Program-made: the position numbers and the translations under genes
In this document: one piece after another, positions 1 through 9,880 of the stretch
Numbering within the stretch: position 1 is the first letter of the stretch
Layout: every line of letters begins with the position of its first letter
Assembly (NCBI GenBank): GCA_934646005.1
Contig: CAKUED010000006.1
Location: 57,247-121,246 of the forward strand
DNA from: an uncultured Oscillospiraceae bacterium
Lineage (GTDB): Bacteria > Bacillota > Clostridia > Oscillospirales > Oscillospiraceae
Direction of reading: 5' to 3'
Length of the DNA stretch: 64,000 bases
The notes under the pieces: model-generated
What the model saw: only the letters and a program-made list of their open reading frames with translations
Database searches by the model: none
Told to the model about the DNA's origin: nothing

Positions 1-3000
1 ATTTTGGCGCTTACGCTGTGCCTGGGGCTGCTGCCGATGACGGCGGGAGCGGCGGACGGCGCGGACAGCGAGGCGCTTGTGCAGAGCGCGGACGCGGCGG
101 TGCTCAGCACCGAAAACGCAGACGAGGGCGGGCACGCGGATCACAGATACTGCGGCAGCACCGACTGCGACCACGCGGAGAGCCGCATCCAGGATGCAAA
201 GCCCATCGCCACGGCGGAGGATCTGCTGATGGCAGGCGAAGGCAAGTATTATCTGAGCGATAACATCACGCTGGACAAAACATGGGAGCCCAAGCACGGA
301 ACGGTGCTCTGCCTGAACGGAAAGACGATCACGGCGAAGGGCGTGAATGGCGCGGTGATCCGCGTCAACACGGCGCGCGTGTTTACGCTGCTTGACTGCA
401 AAGGGACGGGCATCATTCGCCACAGCGGCGAGTATGGTCCGGGCGTGTTTGCGGCGGGTACATTCCATATGTATGGCGGCACGATCCGGGACAACACGGG
501 CTTAAACGATGGCAGCCAGATAGACTTCGCGGGCGGCGTGCACATTTCCAGCTCGGGTACGTTCCATATGTACGGCGGTGCGGTCACGAAGAACGGATTC
601 CGATACGCCGCGAACCCCAACGACCATGCGGGCGGCGTGTATGTCACCAAGGGCGGAAATCTCATCCTGTCCCGCGGCGCGGAGATCTTTGACAACTACG
701 ATAACGGCGATATTTATCTGGCGGACGGCGCAATGATCACGACCGACGGGGCGCTGACCGGCAGTGAGCGGTCGAGCGTGAGCGTGCGATACCTTCCTGT
801 GGACGGCACGTCGCTCGCGGTCAGCGGCGCAAACAGCACGGACGTCAGCGGGCATTTTGAGAGCAAGATCACCCAGTACGAGCTCTCCGAGCGCCCGTCC
901 GACCATACGCTCCTGCTGACGAGAAAGCAGAGCGCGGTCACGGCGACCATTGACCCCGCCAAGCCGACGCTGAAGGAGGGCGAACAGACGACCCTCACCG
1001 TCAACGTGACCGGCGGCAGCGGCCACACGCTCAGCTATCAGTGGTATCAGAACACGCAGGATTCCCCCTTTGGCGGCGGCACGGCGATCAGCGGTGAGAC
1101 CGGCGCGACGTTCAGCGTGCCTAACACCCTGACCCCCGGCACTTACTATTATTACTGCCAGGTCAGTGTGCGCAACGCGCAGGGCGGCGTCTTTCAGAAA
1201 GAAAACGGCACAGCCGTCGTGAGAGTTCTGGGTAATCTGATAATCCAAAAGGGCGAAGACGTCACGCAGCCCTACGGCACGGAGGGCGGTAAGGTCACAC
1301 TGGACATAACGGGCGCGGAGGGCTATACGCTCCTCTACCGGTGGTATCAGAATGACGAAGAAGCAGGCACGGGCGCACCGATCCCCGGCGCGACGGGCGC
1401 GGAATATCCCATCCCCGCCGACACCCCGATCGGCACATACTACTATTACTGCAAGGTGACGGCGGCAGAGCTGAGTGAGCAGTTCACGACAAATCTCACC
1501 AAAGTGACCATCACTAAGGGGACGCTGCCGCTGACCGTATCGACTGGCTGGGTCTACGGCAGTACCGTGCCACAGCCGAGCGTGACCGGCTTGCCGGCGG
1601 GTGTGACAGTGGATCAAGCGACCGTCACCTACACGGACGCAAGGGGTAATGTCATCACTCCCGGCAGCGAGACCCCCGTGGGCGACTACCACGTCAAGGT
1701 CGAGTATACGGATAGCAACGCAGACTATTCCGGCGAGGCTGACTTCAAGGTCACACCCATCCTCGTGGACAAAAGCCGGGTGGAGATCACGAACACCCAC
1801 ACGACTTACGACGGCACGACGAAGTACGCTTGGGAAGTCATCACAGTGACCGTGGAGGTGAATGGGAAGACGATCCCCCTGTCGTCCGAGGATTTTCACA
1901 CCGGCGGGGTCACGGCTGCGTTAGGCGTGGAGACGCCCGGGTATCGAGGCGTGCTCACGCTGCAAGGCAACTACGCGATCGTCGGGAACGAGCAGGTGGA
2001 CTTTACATGGTACATTGACCCGCGGGTGGCGGAGCTGGAGCTCGTGAACGCCGACGGGCGCAAATACGGCGACGAGCTGGGCAATGTCACCATGCGGGTC
2101 GCAAACGCGGTCAGCGGGATCGGCGGCAATGTGACCGTGCGCTATACCGGCGGCGATGACCTCAGCGTCGGCGGCCACAACGTGACCGCGACGAAGCTGG
2201 TGACGAAGTACGACGGAGAAAACAAGAACTACAAGCTGCCCGACGAGAGCAGCAAGCGGACGCTGACCTATACCGTCGCAAAAGCCGACGCGCCCGTGCA
2301 GCGCAAAGACCTGACCATGGACGCCTACAACAACGTGGCAAAGATGTACACCTACGATTTCACCAAGGAACTGCCGGAGCTGCCGGAGGGTCTGGAGTTC
2401 GGCACGGTCAGCTATGAAGGGCATACCAGCAGCTACACCAGCAATTGGATCGACCCGGCAAGCCTCCACTTCGCCAATGGCGTTCTGACGTTCCCCACGA
2501 CTCGGGCAAGCGCGCAGCCGCCCGCAACGATCCTTTTGTACACGGTCACGGTCAAGAGCAGCAACTACGAGGACTTCACGCTGGTTCTGGCGGTGAGCGC
2601 CAAGAACAAACCGCAGTTCCCCGTGCCGGTGGGCGACATCACGATGGACGGCTGGACCTACGGGCAGACTCCGACCACGCCGAGCGTCAAGGGTCTCCCG
2701 GCGGGCGTGACGCCGACGTTCACCTATCAGGACGCGACCGGCACGGACATCACCCCCACCTACACGACCGACGCGGGCGCGTACACCGTCACGGTCCGCG
2801 CTGAGACCGACGACATCGTCTACATCGGCACAAAGCCGTTCACCGTCGCGCCCAAGACGCTCACGAAGGACGACATCGGCGAGTACGACCCGAGCGGCTA
2901 CGGCTTCATCCCCAATAAGGTCTATGACGGCAATACCGGCTTCGACCTGACCGGGCTCGGCACGAAAAAGACCTCGCTGGTCGGCACGCCCGGCGCGGAT

Positions 3001-5328
3001 GATGTCCTGTATATCGGCGGCACGGCAGCGTTTGCCGGCGCAAACGCAGGCGAGACCGAGCTCATCTTTACGACGAACGGCAAGCTGGGTACATTCCCGG
3101 GCGGTGCTGTCAAGCCGGGCAATTACACCATCGCCAAGGGTCTGACCAAGTCGTTCGCGGCAAGGATCAACCAGCGCTGGCTCGACTTTACCGTGGACAG
3201 CGTGAGCAAGCGCTTCGGCTCGCCCGACAGCACCGCCGACGTGCGCGTGACGTTCACGGGCGTTTCTGGCAATAGCCGGTCGGGTCTGGTCGATGGCGAG
3301 CAGCTTACACAGGGCGTTGACTACGACGTGAGCGCGACCTTTAGCAAAATGACCATCGGTGATGACGACGGCGTCGTTGTGACCGTCACGCTGAAGGACA
3401 CCGCAAAGGCGCGCAACTACACGCTGTCGAATCCCACCCTCACCGGCGTCACCGGCGAGATCAAAAAGGCCGCCGCGCCGAATGTCCCGGAGCAGATCGT
3501 GGAAATTTACAGCAACGCCGTGACGCAATACCCGATCGACCTCACGAAGGGCTGGCCCGCAGGCAAGCCGTCGATCTCCGACGACTATACCTATGATGGT
3601 AGGCACAACCCGGAGCTGAACCCGGAGGAGCTCTTGGACCTGCTCTACCACAACGCCAGCTATATGCTCCCCGCGCCGGATGATTGGGCGGGCACGATGT
3701 ATCTGAGCGTCCCCCGAGCCTTTACCGCAGACGTCGGGACAGACCTCGGCGTGCTCAAAGTCACGTTCAAGTCCACGAACTATGACGATCTGACCCTCCG
3801 CATCCGCTTCAAGATCAAGGCGAAGGCGCAGGAGACGCTGAGCGTCAGCCTTGAGGACTGGACGTATGGCGAGCCCGCCAACCCGCCCGCTTATACCGTC
3901 CCCGCCAGTGCGACGGAGACGACCCTCACCTACACCTCCCGCGACGGGCAGACGAGCTACGGCGCGACGCCCCCGACGGACGCGGGCGACTATACCCTGA
4001 CGGTCCGCTGCGAGGGCATCGACACCATCTGGACCGGCACGGCAGACTTCACCATTGCCAAAAAGCAGATCACGCCGCCCGCGGCGGATACGACGAAGTT
4101 CGCTTACACCGCAGGCGAGCAGACCTATCAGCTCGCGGCGAACGCGGCGTACACCGTTTCGCCCAACACCACGCAGACGGACGCGGGCGACTACACCATC
4201 ACCGTTTCGCTGAACGACACCGCGAACACCGAGTGGACGGACGGCACGACGGCGGCGAAGGCGTACACCTTCACCATCGCGCCCGCGGCGCTGACCGTGA
4301 CGGCGCTCGACCGCGAGATGATCGCGGGCGAGGACGCGCCCGACCTCAGCAGCCCGACCGTGGACGTGGATTACAAGGTCGAGGGCTTGCTCGGCGCGGA
4401 TGTGCTGACGCAGGTCACGATGAGTTATAACGAAACGCCTGACACGAGCAGGGCGGGGACGTACACCATCAATATCGCGGCGACGCTGAAAAATTACGAC
4501 ATCGCGACCGTTCCCGGCACGCTGACCATCAAGCCCGCGCCCACGAAGCGCCAGCCGATGGGCGTGAATGCGCCCGCCCGCGTCCCCGGCGGCACGATCG
4601 AGATCGACCCGAAGAACGCCACGCCCGGCGAGACCGTGACCATCACCGTCAAGCCCGACAAGGGCTACGAGCTGGGCGGTCTGACGGTGCGCGACATCGA
4701 TGGCGGCAAGATCGACGTGAAGCGGACGGGCGACAACGAGTTCACGTTCGTCATGCCGAAGAGCAGCGTGAGTATCAAGGCGAATTTCGTCCGCGAGGGC
4801 GAGGAGTTCTTCCGCGATGTGCCCGCGAACGCATATTATTATGACGCGGTGCGTTGGGCGAAGCAGAACGGCATCACCGGCGGCATCGGCGATAACCTCT
4901 TCGGTTCGACGCTTCCGTGCACCCGCGCGCAGATCGTGACCTTCCTCTGGCGCGCAGCAGGAAGCCCCGAGCCCAAGAGCGCGGCGAACTTCGCGGATGT
5001 TCCCGCGAGCGCCTACTACGCCAAGGCGGTCGCCTGGGCAGTCGAGGAAGGCATCACGAACGGCATCGGCGATAATAAGTTCGACCCCGACGCGCCCTGC
5101 ACCAGAGCCCAGTGCGTCGCGTTCCTCTACCGCGCGGCGGGCAGCCCCAAGGTCGGCAGTACGGCGGACTTTGAGGACGTCGCCGAAACGGCGTACTACG
5201 CCAAAGCAGTGGCATGGGCGCAGAAGCAAGACATCACCGACGGCGTCAGCCGATCCCGCTTCGCCCCCGACCACGATTGCACCAGAGCACAGATCGTAAC
5301 GTTCCTCTATCGGGCGTTCGCAGAGTAA
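1..5328 (+). CDS. SLH-domain giant surface protein with MBG/Ig-like repeats (5' partial)
   Basis: The reading frame is open from the first base and already lies inside a hydrophobic signal peptide (LALTLCLGLLPMTAGAAD), so the true start is just upstream of the window. After the signal comes a right-handed beta-helix-like part (about residues 80-300, repeated FHMYGG motifs), two Ig-like modules (about 310-500, each with a YYYYC strand), then a long series of MBG/YDG-type repeats (about 505-1510, recurring W-x-YG and DAGxYT motifs). A GYELGGL...FVMPKSSVSI repeat unit precedes three SLH domains at about 1600-1774, each with an AYYYDAV or AYYAKAV core and a TRAQ motif. SLH domains bind pyruvylated secondary cell-wall polymer, so the protein is inferred to be displayed on the cell wall. 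Its ligand cannot be told from sequence. A strong terminator follows directly. Confidence 0.85.
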   Translation: MLALTLCLGLLPMTAGAADGADSEALVQSADAAVLSTENADEGGHADHRYCGSTDCDHAESRIQDAKPIATAEDLLMAGEGKYYLSDNITLDKTWEPKHGTVLCLNGKTITAKGVNGAVIRVNTARVFTLLDCKGTGIIRHSGEYGPGVFAAGTFHMYGGTIRDNTGLNDGSQIDFAGGVHISSSGTFHMYGGAVTKNGFRYAANPNDHAGGVYVTKGGNLILSRGAEIFDNYDNGDIYLADGAMITTDGALTGSERSSVSVRYLPVDGTSLAVSGANSTDVSGHFESKITQYELSERPSDHTLLLTRKQSAVTATIDPAKPTLKEGEQTTLTVNVTGGSGHTLSYQWYQNTQDSPFGGGTAISGETGATFSVPNTLTPGTYYYYCQVSVRNAQGGVFQKENGTAVVRVLGNLIIQKGEDVTQPYGTEGGKVTLDITGAEGYTLLYRWYQNDEEAGTGAPIPGATGAEYPIPADTPIGTYYYYCKVTAAELSEQFTTNLTKVTITKGTLPLTVSTGWVYGSTVPQPSVTGLPAGVTVDQATVTYTDARGNVITPGSETPVGDYHVKVEYTDSNADYSGEADFKVTPILVDKSRVEITNTHTTYDGTTKYAWEVITVTVEVNGKTIPLSSEDFHTGGVTAALGVETPGYRGVLTLQGNYAIVGNEQVDFTWYIDPRVAELELVNADGRKYGDELGNVTMRVANAVSGIGGNVTVRYTGGDDLSVGGHNVTATKLVTKYDGENKNYKLPDESSKRTLTYTVAKADAPVQRKDLTMDAYNNVAKMYTYDFTKELPELPEGLEFGTVSYEGHTSSYTSNWIDPASLHFANGVLTFPTTRASAQPPATILLYTVTVKSSNYEDFTLVLAVSAKNKPQFPVPVGDITMDGWTYGQTPTTPSVKGLPAGVTPTFTYQDATGTDITPTYTTDAGAYTVTVRAETDDIVYIGTKPFTVAPKTLTKDDIGEYDPSGYGFIPNKVYDGNTGFDLTGLGTKKTSLVGTPGADDVLYIGGTAAFAGANAGETELIFTTNGKLGTFPGGAVKPGNYTIAKGLTKSFAARINQRWLDFTVDSVSKRFGSPDSTADVRVTFTGVSGNSRSGLVDGEQLTQGVDYDVSATFSKMTIGDDDGVVVTVTLKDTAKARNYTLSNPTLTGVTGEIKKAAAPNVPEQIVEIYSNAVTQYPIDLTKGWPAGKPSISDDYTYDGRHNPELNPEELLDLLYHNASYMLPAPDDWAGTMYLSVPRAFTADVGTDLGVLKVTFKSTNYDDLTLRIRFKIKAKAQETLSVSLEDWTYGEPANPPAYTVPASATETTLTYTSRDGQTSYGATPPTDAGDYTLTVRCEGIDTIWTGTADFTIAKKQITPPAADTTKFAYTAGEQTYQLAANAAYTVSPNTTQTDAGDYTITVSLNDTANTEWTDGTTAAKAYTFTIAPAALTVTALDREMIAGEDAPDLSSPTVDVDYKVEGLLGADVLTQVTMSYNETPDTSRAGTYTINIAATLKNYDIATVPGTLTIKPAPTKRQPMGVNAPARVPGGTIEIDPKNATPGETVTITVKPDKGYELGGLTVRDIDGGKIDVKRTGDNEFTFVMPKSSVSIKANFVREGEEFFRDVPANAYYYDAVRWAKQNGITGGIGDNLFGSTLPCTRAQIVTFLWRAAGSPEPKSAANFADVPASAYYAKAVAWAVEEGITNGIGDNKFDPDAPCTRAQCVAFLYRAAGSPKVGSTADFEDVAETAYYAKAVAWAQKQDITDGVSRSRFAPDHDCTRAQIVTFLYRAFAE

Positions 5329-5336
5329 ACAAAAAC

Positions 5337-5364
5337 TCCCCCGGCAGCCGCCGGGGGATTTTTT
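5337..5364 (+). terminator. Rho-independent terminator of the SLH surface-protein gene
   Basis: An 8-bp perfect stem (CCCCCGGC with GCCGGGGG) closed by a 4-nt loop, extended by one T-A pair, is followed by T6. It lies 9 nt after the stop codon. Confidence 0.9.
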
Positions 5365-5389
5365 GCGCCGCATCGTATTTCGTCGTAAC

Positions 5390-5733
5390 GTAGGGGCGGG
5401 GCTTGCCCCGCCCGCGCGGCACAACGTTACAAAATAGAATACACCAATGCAAACCCGCACGCACCCGTAGGGGCGGACGACTCTGTCCGCCCGGCAGGAT
5501 GCACCTGCAAAAACGAATGCACCGATGCAAATACATTTCATGTTTGTAGGGGTCGATGCCCACATCGACCCGCACGCGGCACAACCGTTTTTACGATGCG
5601 CCGCGGCAAATTTGTTATTGCCCCACGGGCGGACAGGGTCGTCCGCCCCTACAGAACGTTTTTCGTTTTCGCCGATGGTGGTTGTAATTTTGCAATTGCT
5701 CACCGCCGGGGAGAGCGCGGCATCGACCCCTAC
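5390..5733. repeat. Hairpin-box array 1 (C-B-A | B'-A2')
   Basis: Boxes start at 5390 (C), 5467 (B), 5546 (A), then inverted boxes at 5627 (B') and 5708 (A2', the GAGAGCGCGG loop variant). Steps are 77, 79, 81 and 81 bp. The first box is preceded by the terminal motif TCGTCGTAAC. The expected last C' box is missing or degraded near 5750. This array fills the whole gap between the terminator and the next promoter. Confidence 0.9.
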
Positions 5734-5768
5734 GGGTGCGTGCCGTTTCGCATTGGCGTCCCCCGCGC

Positions 5769-5797
5769 TTGCAAATCTCCTTTATTCGGGGTAAAAT
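5769..5797 (+). promoter_or_regulatory. Promoter of the PfkB-family kinase gene
   Basis: TTGCAA (-35) and TAAAAT (-10) are separated by exactly 17 nt. The start codon lies 28 nt downstream. Confidence 0.6.
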
Positions 5798-5825
5798 ACT
5801 CAAAAAACTACAATCGAGGTTTGCC

Positions 5826-6743
5826 ATGATCTACACCGTCACCACCAATCCCTGCATCGACTATTACATGGACCTGACCGCGCCCTTGCGCGTGGGGGAG
5901 ATCAACCGCGCGGCGCGGGAGGAATGCCGCCCCGGCGGCAAGGGCGTGAACGTTGCGATTTTGCTCTCGCGGCTGGGCGCGGACGCGTGCGCGCTGGGCT
6001 TTTGCGCGGGCGCGTCGGGCGGGATGCTGCGCACGCTGCTCGCGGGCGCGGGCTGCCGCAGCGACCTCACGGAGCTCACCGGCGGCATGACGCGCATCAA
6101 CGTCAAAATTTTAGGCGAGCCGGAGACCGCCTGCAACGGCAGCGGTCCGGCGGTGGACGGCGCGGCGCTGGAGCGCCTTGTGCGCAAGCTCGAACGGCTG
6201 ACAAGCCGCGACACGCTCGTCCTCAGCGGCAATTTGCAGCCCTCCATCGCCGACGCTTACGCGCGTCTGGCGCGCTGCGCCGCCGTTTCCGGGGCGCGGC
6301 TGGCGGTGGACACGACGGGCGCGGCGCTGCTGGGCACGCTGGAGTACCGCCCGTATTTTATTAAGCCGAATCTCGACGAGCTGGGCGAGCTGTTCTCCTG
6401 CCGCGTGGAGAGCCGCGCGCACGCGCTGGAGCTGGCGCGGCGCTTGCAGGCGGGCGGGGCGCAGAACGTGCTGGTGTCGATGGGAGCGGAGGGCGCGCTG
6501 CTGCTGGCGCAAAGCGGCGCGGCGTACCACGCCGTGTGCCATGCGCGCGGTGAGGTCGTGAGCACCGTGGGCGCGGGCGACAGTCTGGTCGCGGGCTTTT
6601 TGTCGCAGGAGGCGGGCGGCGAAGCCGCCCTGCGCATGGGCGTCGCCTGCGGCTCGGCGACTGCCCTCGCCGGACGGCTTGCAAATGCCGGCCAGGTCGC
6701 GTACTGCCTGGAGCAAACGGCCAGCGAACAGGTCAAAGCATAA
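5826..6743 (+). CDS. fruK: PfkB-family 1-phosphofructokinase (or tagatose-6-phosphate kinase)
   Basis: This 305-residue PfkB/ribokinase-fold kinase is of the usual family length. It has the N-terminal TTNPCIDYY start, the substrate-binding GGKGVNVA motif (residues 37-44) and the C-terminal anion-hole signature VGAGDSLVAGF near residue 245, whose Asp is the catalytic base. Known members phosphorylate fructose-1-phosphate or tagatose-6-phosphate with ATP to feed glycolysis in the cytoplasm. The two activities cannot be separated by sequence alone. No fru PTS or repressor gene is adjacent, so the sugar source is open. The start at 5826 was chosen because GAGGT lies 5 nt upstream; any upstream extension would run into the repeat array. 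The gene is monocistronic between its own promoter and a terminator. Confidence 0.85.
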   Translation: MIYTVTTNPCIDYYMDLTAPLRVGEINRAAREECRPGGKGVNVAILLSRLGADACALGFCAGASGGMLRTLLAGAGCRSDLTELTGGMTRINVKILGEPETACNGSGPAVDGAALERLVRKLERLTSRDTLVLSGNLQPSIADAYARLARCAAVSGARLAVDTTGAALLGTLEYRPYFIKPNLDELGELFSCRVESRAHALELARRLQAGGAQNVLVSMGAEGALLLAQSGAAYHAVCHARGEVVSTVGAGDSLVAGFLSQEAGGEAALRMGVACGSATALAGRLANAGQVAYCLEQTASEQVKA

Positions 6744-6774
6744 AAAATCCCCCGGTTCATACGAAACCGGGGGA
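6743..6774. terminator. Bidirectional terminator between convergent genes
   Basis: A 9-bp stem (CCCCCGGTT at 6749-6757 with AACCGGGGG at 6765-6773) is flanked on the left by A6, which reads as T6 for the minus-strand gene. The plus-strand T tract is weak, so it mainly suits the VanW-family gene. Confidence 0.8.
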
Positions 6775-6787
6775 TTCTCATAACTTA

Positions 6788-8566
6788 TTACCAGAACGAC
6801 GGGTCATTCGGGTCAACGGTGCCGCCGGAGCTGTCGCCGTCCGAAGCGCCGGGGTTCGTGGGATCGACGGACGGGTCGCCGATGTAGTTGCCGTTTTCGT
6901 CGTAATCATCGGGATTGGCATCATCGGGAATTTCCGGCGCGACGGCAAGCGGCTCAAGCAGGAGCTTGCGGTCGCGCTTGGTGTAGAGGCTGCTGGCGAC
7001 CTTTTCCTGCGAAATTTCGTTGTTGTCCTTATCCATAAAGTGGCGGTAGGTCACGACGGACGAGCCGGTGTATGCCGTTGCCAGCACGCTCTTGACGGTG
7101 TAGGTGTTGCCCTGCGCGTCGGTGGCGGTCGTGCCGGCGGCATCCACGGTGATCTCGAACGCGTCCTCGTCCTTGGCGTCCTCGCTCAGCACGCCGACGG
7201 TTTTCCACGGCGTGGTGGAGAGCGTGGTGTAGGTCATCTTGACGTGGTCATAGCTCTTTTCCTCCGCCGTGCCCACGAGTGCGATGTGCACATAGCCGCC
7301 GGAGACGGACGCGTCGATGCGGATGGGGTGCTCGGTGGAGTTTTTGAACTTGAAGTCCAGCGAGCCCCAGTAGATCGTGGCGTCCTGCCCCATATCGACA
7401 TACGTCACGGTGAACATATGCGGCGCGCGCTCGACCACATCGAGATCGGCGTACAGCACGGCCTCATAGATCGTGGACGCGACCTGGCAGACGCCGCCGC
7501 CGGTCTCCGCCTCGCTCTTGCCGCCCGCCTGATAGATGGTGGCGGGGCGATAGCCCTTTTCGGGCGTGCGCTCGCCGACGACCTTGTTGAACGAGAAAAT
7601 TTCGCCCGGATTCAGGATCGTGCCGTCGATGGCGGCGCAGGCGAGCTCCAGATTCTTGGTGCGGTCGGCGTTTACAACGTGCGGGCTGTCATATTTGGCG
7701 AGCGTGGTGGAGAAATACTCCTTTTCCAGACTTTCCAGCGTGACCTCCGGGACAAGGTCCTTCATCTGGATGGTAAACGTCTGCCCCGCGTCCGCCATGG
7801 CGATCTGCTGGGTGTAATATTCGAGGTCGAAGCCGAAGCCCTTGACCTCCGGCACGAGCTCGTGCTTTTCCTCGTCGTAATATGCGTCGGTCATTTCGGT
7901 GCAGTATTTGTCGTAATACGGCTTGAGGTCGATCGCGTTGCACGGCGTGGTGTCGTAGTCAAAGTTCAGATCGGAGAAATTGCCGGTGTCGTAGCGTGCG
8001 AGCACCGCGTCGTAGAGCTTATCAACGTCCAGCGAGACCGCGGGCGAGCCGGTGACGACGGTGATGGTCTTAGTCGCTTCATCGAAATTCAGCGACGGCT
8101 CGACGAGCGTCTTTTCCGCCTTGGCGGCAGCCTGCTCCAGCGTGCTGCGGATATACTCAGTGTCGAGGTCGAGGCTGGACGTGAGGTTCACGTCATAGCG
8201 CCCGGTCTGCGCGCGGCGATAGGTCAAAATGGCGCTGATCGGGCCGCGGTTGCGCCCGTAGGTCATGGCGGCGTCCACCGCCTCGTCGGCGTCCAGCGCG
8301 ATGTTCGACGCGTCGGAGTCGATCGTCACGGTCTGGTCGGGCAGGACGATGGTGAGCGTGTCGGCGGTAAAGCGGCTGGAGACCTCGTCCCGCACGGCGG
8401 CGAGCGCCGCCTCACGGTTCAGCCCGCCGACGGAGATGCCGGCGATGTAGACGTTGGGATAAATGGCGTTTCCGCCCATGAGCACGAAGCCGTAAGCGCA
8501 CACGGCGAGCGCCGCAACGAGCACGAGCGCGCCGAGAATGATGGCGGCCTTGCCGCCGGCGCTCAT
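6788..8566 (-). CDS. VanW-family membrane-anchored cell-wall protein
   Basis: The protein has a short basic N-terminus, one strong transmembrane segment (about residues 5-32), two consecutive peptidoglycan-binding-like PG_binding_4 regions (about 40-290), and a VanW domain (about 300-430) with the hallmark GGGVCQVASTIYEAVL motif. A C-terminal beta-rich part of G5-like type follows, then a disordered, Asp/Pro-rich tail. The family sits outside the membrane, is found near cell-wall genes, and has no settled biochemical activity. The conventional ATG at 8566 has no good ribosome site. The frame continues 32 codons upstream through a Lys/Arg-rich segment to an ATC codon at 8662 preceded by AGGAGGGG with 8-nt spacing. 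The real protein may therefore start there (624 residues). Confidence 0.85.
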   Translation of the reverse strand: MSAGGKAAIILGALVLVAALAVCAYGFVLMGGNAIYPNVYIAGISVGGLNREAALAAVRDEVSSRFTADTLTIVLPDQTVTIDSDASNIALDADEAVDAAMTYGRNRGPISAILTYRRAQTGRYDVNLTSSLDLDTEYIRSTLEQAAAKAEKTLVEPSLNFDEATKTITVVTGSPAVSLDVDKLYDAVLARYDTGNFSDLNFDYDTTPCNAIDLKPYYDKYCTEMTDAYYDEEKHELVPEVKGFGFDLEYYTQQIAMADAGQTFTIQMKDLVPEVTLESLEKEYFSTTLAKYDSPHVVNADRTKNLELACAAIDGTILNPGEIFSFNKVVGERTPEKGYRPATIYQAGGKSEAETGGGVCQVASTIYEAVLYADLDVVERAPHMFTVTYVDMGQDATIYWGSLDFKFKNSTEHPIRIDASVSGGYVHIALVGTAEEKSYDHVKMTYTTLSTTPWKTVGVLSEDAKDEDAFEITVDAAGTTATDAQGNTYTVKSVLATAYTGSSVVTYRHFMDKDNNEISQEKVASSLYTKRDRKLLLEPLAVAPEIPDDANPDDYDENGNYIGDPSVDPTNPGASDGDSSGGTVDPNDPSFW

Positions 8567-8735
8567 CCCGCGGCGCTGCTTACCGCCGGACGGGCGGCTT
8601 TCGGCGCTGGATGCAGGCTTGCGCGGTGCGCGGCTGGCTTCAAATTTACCTTTTTTTCTGATAAAGATCCCCTCCTGTATGGTGCGCGGGCGGACGAGCC
8701 GCCCGGAAGAAGCAAAGTATCATATTGTACCTTGT

Positions 8736-8764
8736 ATTATAGGGCAAGCCGGTGGTTTTTGCAA
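8736..8764 (-). promoter_or_regulatory. Promoter of the VanW-family gene
   Basis: On the minus strand TTGCAA and TATAAT are spaced by 17 nt. They lie upstream of the AGGAGGGG ribosome site, which supports a start upstream of 8566. Confidence 0.7.
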
Positions 8765-8817
8765 TGTGCGAAGTGCCGGAAACAGCGCTTCAAAATCTGA
8801 ATTTTTTATGAAGAGCC

Positions 8818-9864
8818 TCAGCCCTCGGTGCTGTCCTCAATGAGCGGGCGGATGACGCCGCAGGCGGCAAAGCGCGTATCGCGCGAGGACGTGAGGAACA
8901 CGATCTGCGCGGCGGGGTCAGACAGCACGGGCGACATCTGCTCGACGATAGCGTTCACGTCCTCCGCCGCGTCGGTGCGGATGCACACGCGGTCGCCCAG
9001 CGCCGCGACTTCGGCGGAGTCCGAGCCGAAGAGCACCTCGATGCCGTAGCCGTACAGGCTGTCGGTGATGTTGGCGGCGGCGTCCAGCACCGCCTCGCTG
9101 CGCGAAATGTCGGCGTTCCACATAATGCGGTCGGAGTCGGGGAAATAGAAATCGTCAAACAGCACGCCGTCAAACCCGCGCTGCGACAGCTCGATGGCGA
9201 TGGACGTCAGATACCCCTGCACGCTGTTGGAGTACGGGTTCAGCCAGTAGCACACGTCGTCGCCCTCCCACAGCGCGCCGTTCCAGATGGGAAGCCCCTC
9301 CGACTGGTGCTCCAGCGCGTAGCGGCGGTCGGAAAACGCGGGCACGCGCGCGATGACGATGAGGTCCTGCCGCGCGGTCAGCTCCGAAATGAGCTTGTCC
9401 ACCTCCGTGATGTCCAGCGCGTCCGCCTTCGGCGCGCCGGTCAGCTCCGTGGAGTAGTAGAAATTGCCGTAGATGCTCTTGACATCGATCACGACGGCGT
9501 TATAGCCCTCGACCTCCTTCAGCGCCTGGCGCACCTGCTCCACGCCGTTTACGAGCATCGTCGTGGAGATAGAGTAGCCGTCCAGCCGGGTCTGCGCGGT
9601 CACGGCTTCGCCGCCCGTCTCCGACACCGCGTCGAGCACCGTTTCAAACGGATATTCCGCCGGATCGGGCTCTGGCTGGGTCTCACCGGTGTAGTCCAGA
9701 TGCTGGTCATAGTCGAGCTTTACGCCGTCCGGCGTGTAGGTCACATAGCGCTGCACATACAGCACGCGCCCGATGACGAGCAGCGCCAGCGCCAGCAGTA
9801 TGCAGCCGAGTATCCGCGCCGTTTTGCGCACGGCGCGCTTGTTGCGGTAGGTAAAAATGCGCAA
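8818..9864 (-). CDS. DUF4015-type putative glycoside hydrolase, membrane anchored
   Basis: This 348-residue protein has a basic N-terminus and one transmembrane anchor (about residues 14-35), then a TIM-barrel-like domain. Motifs typical of the DUF4015/GHL13 family are visible: AVVIDVKSIYGNFYY, VIARVPAFSDRRYA and GFDGVLFDDFYFPDS, whose acidic residues would be the candidate catalytic ones. The domain is predicted to lie outside the membrane and to act on a cell-wall or exopolysaccharide glycan; the substrate is not known. It starts only 16 nt after the prmA stop, so the two genes share a transcript although their functions are unrelated. Confidence 0.75.
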   Translation of the reverse strand: MRIFTYRNKRAVRKTARILGCILLALALLVIGRVLYVQRYVTYTPDGVKLDYDQHLDYTGETQPEPDPAEYPFETVLDAVSETGGEAVTAQTRLDGYSISTTMLVNGVEQVRQALKEVEGYNAVVIDVKSIYGNFYYSTELTGAPKADALDITEVDKLISELTARQDLIVIARVPAFSDRRYALEHQSEGLPIWNGALWEGDDVCYWLNPYSNSVQGYLTSIAIELSQRGFDGVLFDDFYFPDSDRIMWNADISRSEAVLDAAANITDSLYGYGIEVLFGSDSAEVAALGDRVCIRTDAAEDVNAIVEQMSPVLSDPAAQIVFLTSSRDTRFAACGVIRPLIEDSTEG

Positions 9865-9880
9865 GCGCTCATCTCCTTTT

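Noticed and set aside
1921..5703. A 1260-codon antisense open frame across the SLH surface protein gene
   Set aside because: The product is Arg/Val-rich low-complexity text produced by high GC on the opposite strand, and it runs into repeat DNA at its start.
7040..8800. A 586-codon plus-strand frame over the VanW-family gene
   Set aside because: The minus-strand gene has a transmembrane anchor, the VanW motif, a promoter and a terminator; the plus frame has none of these.
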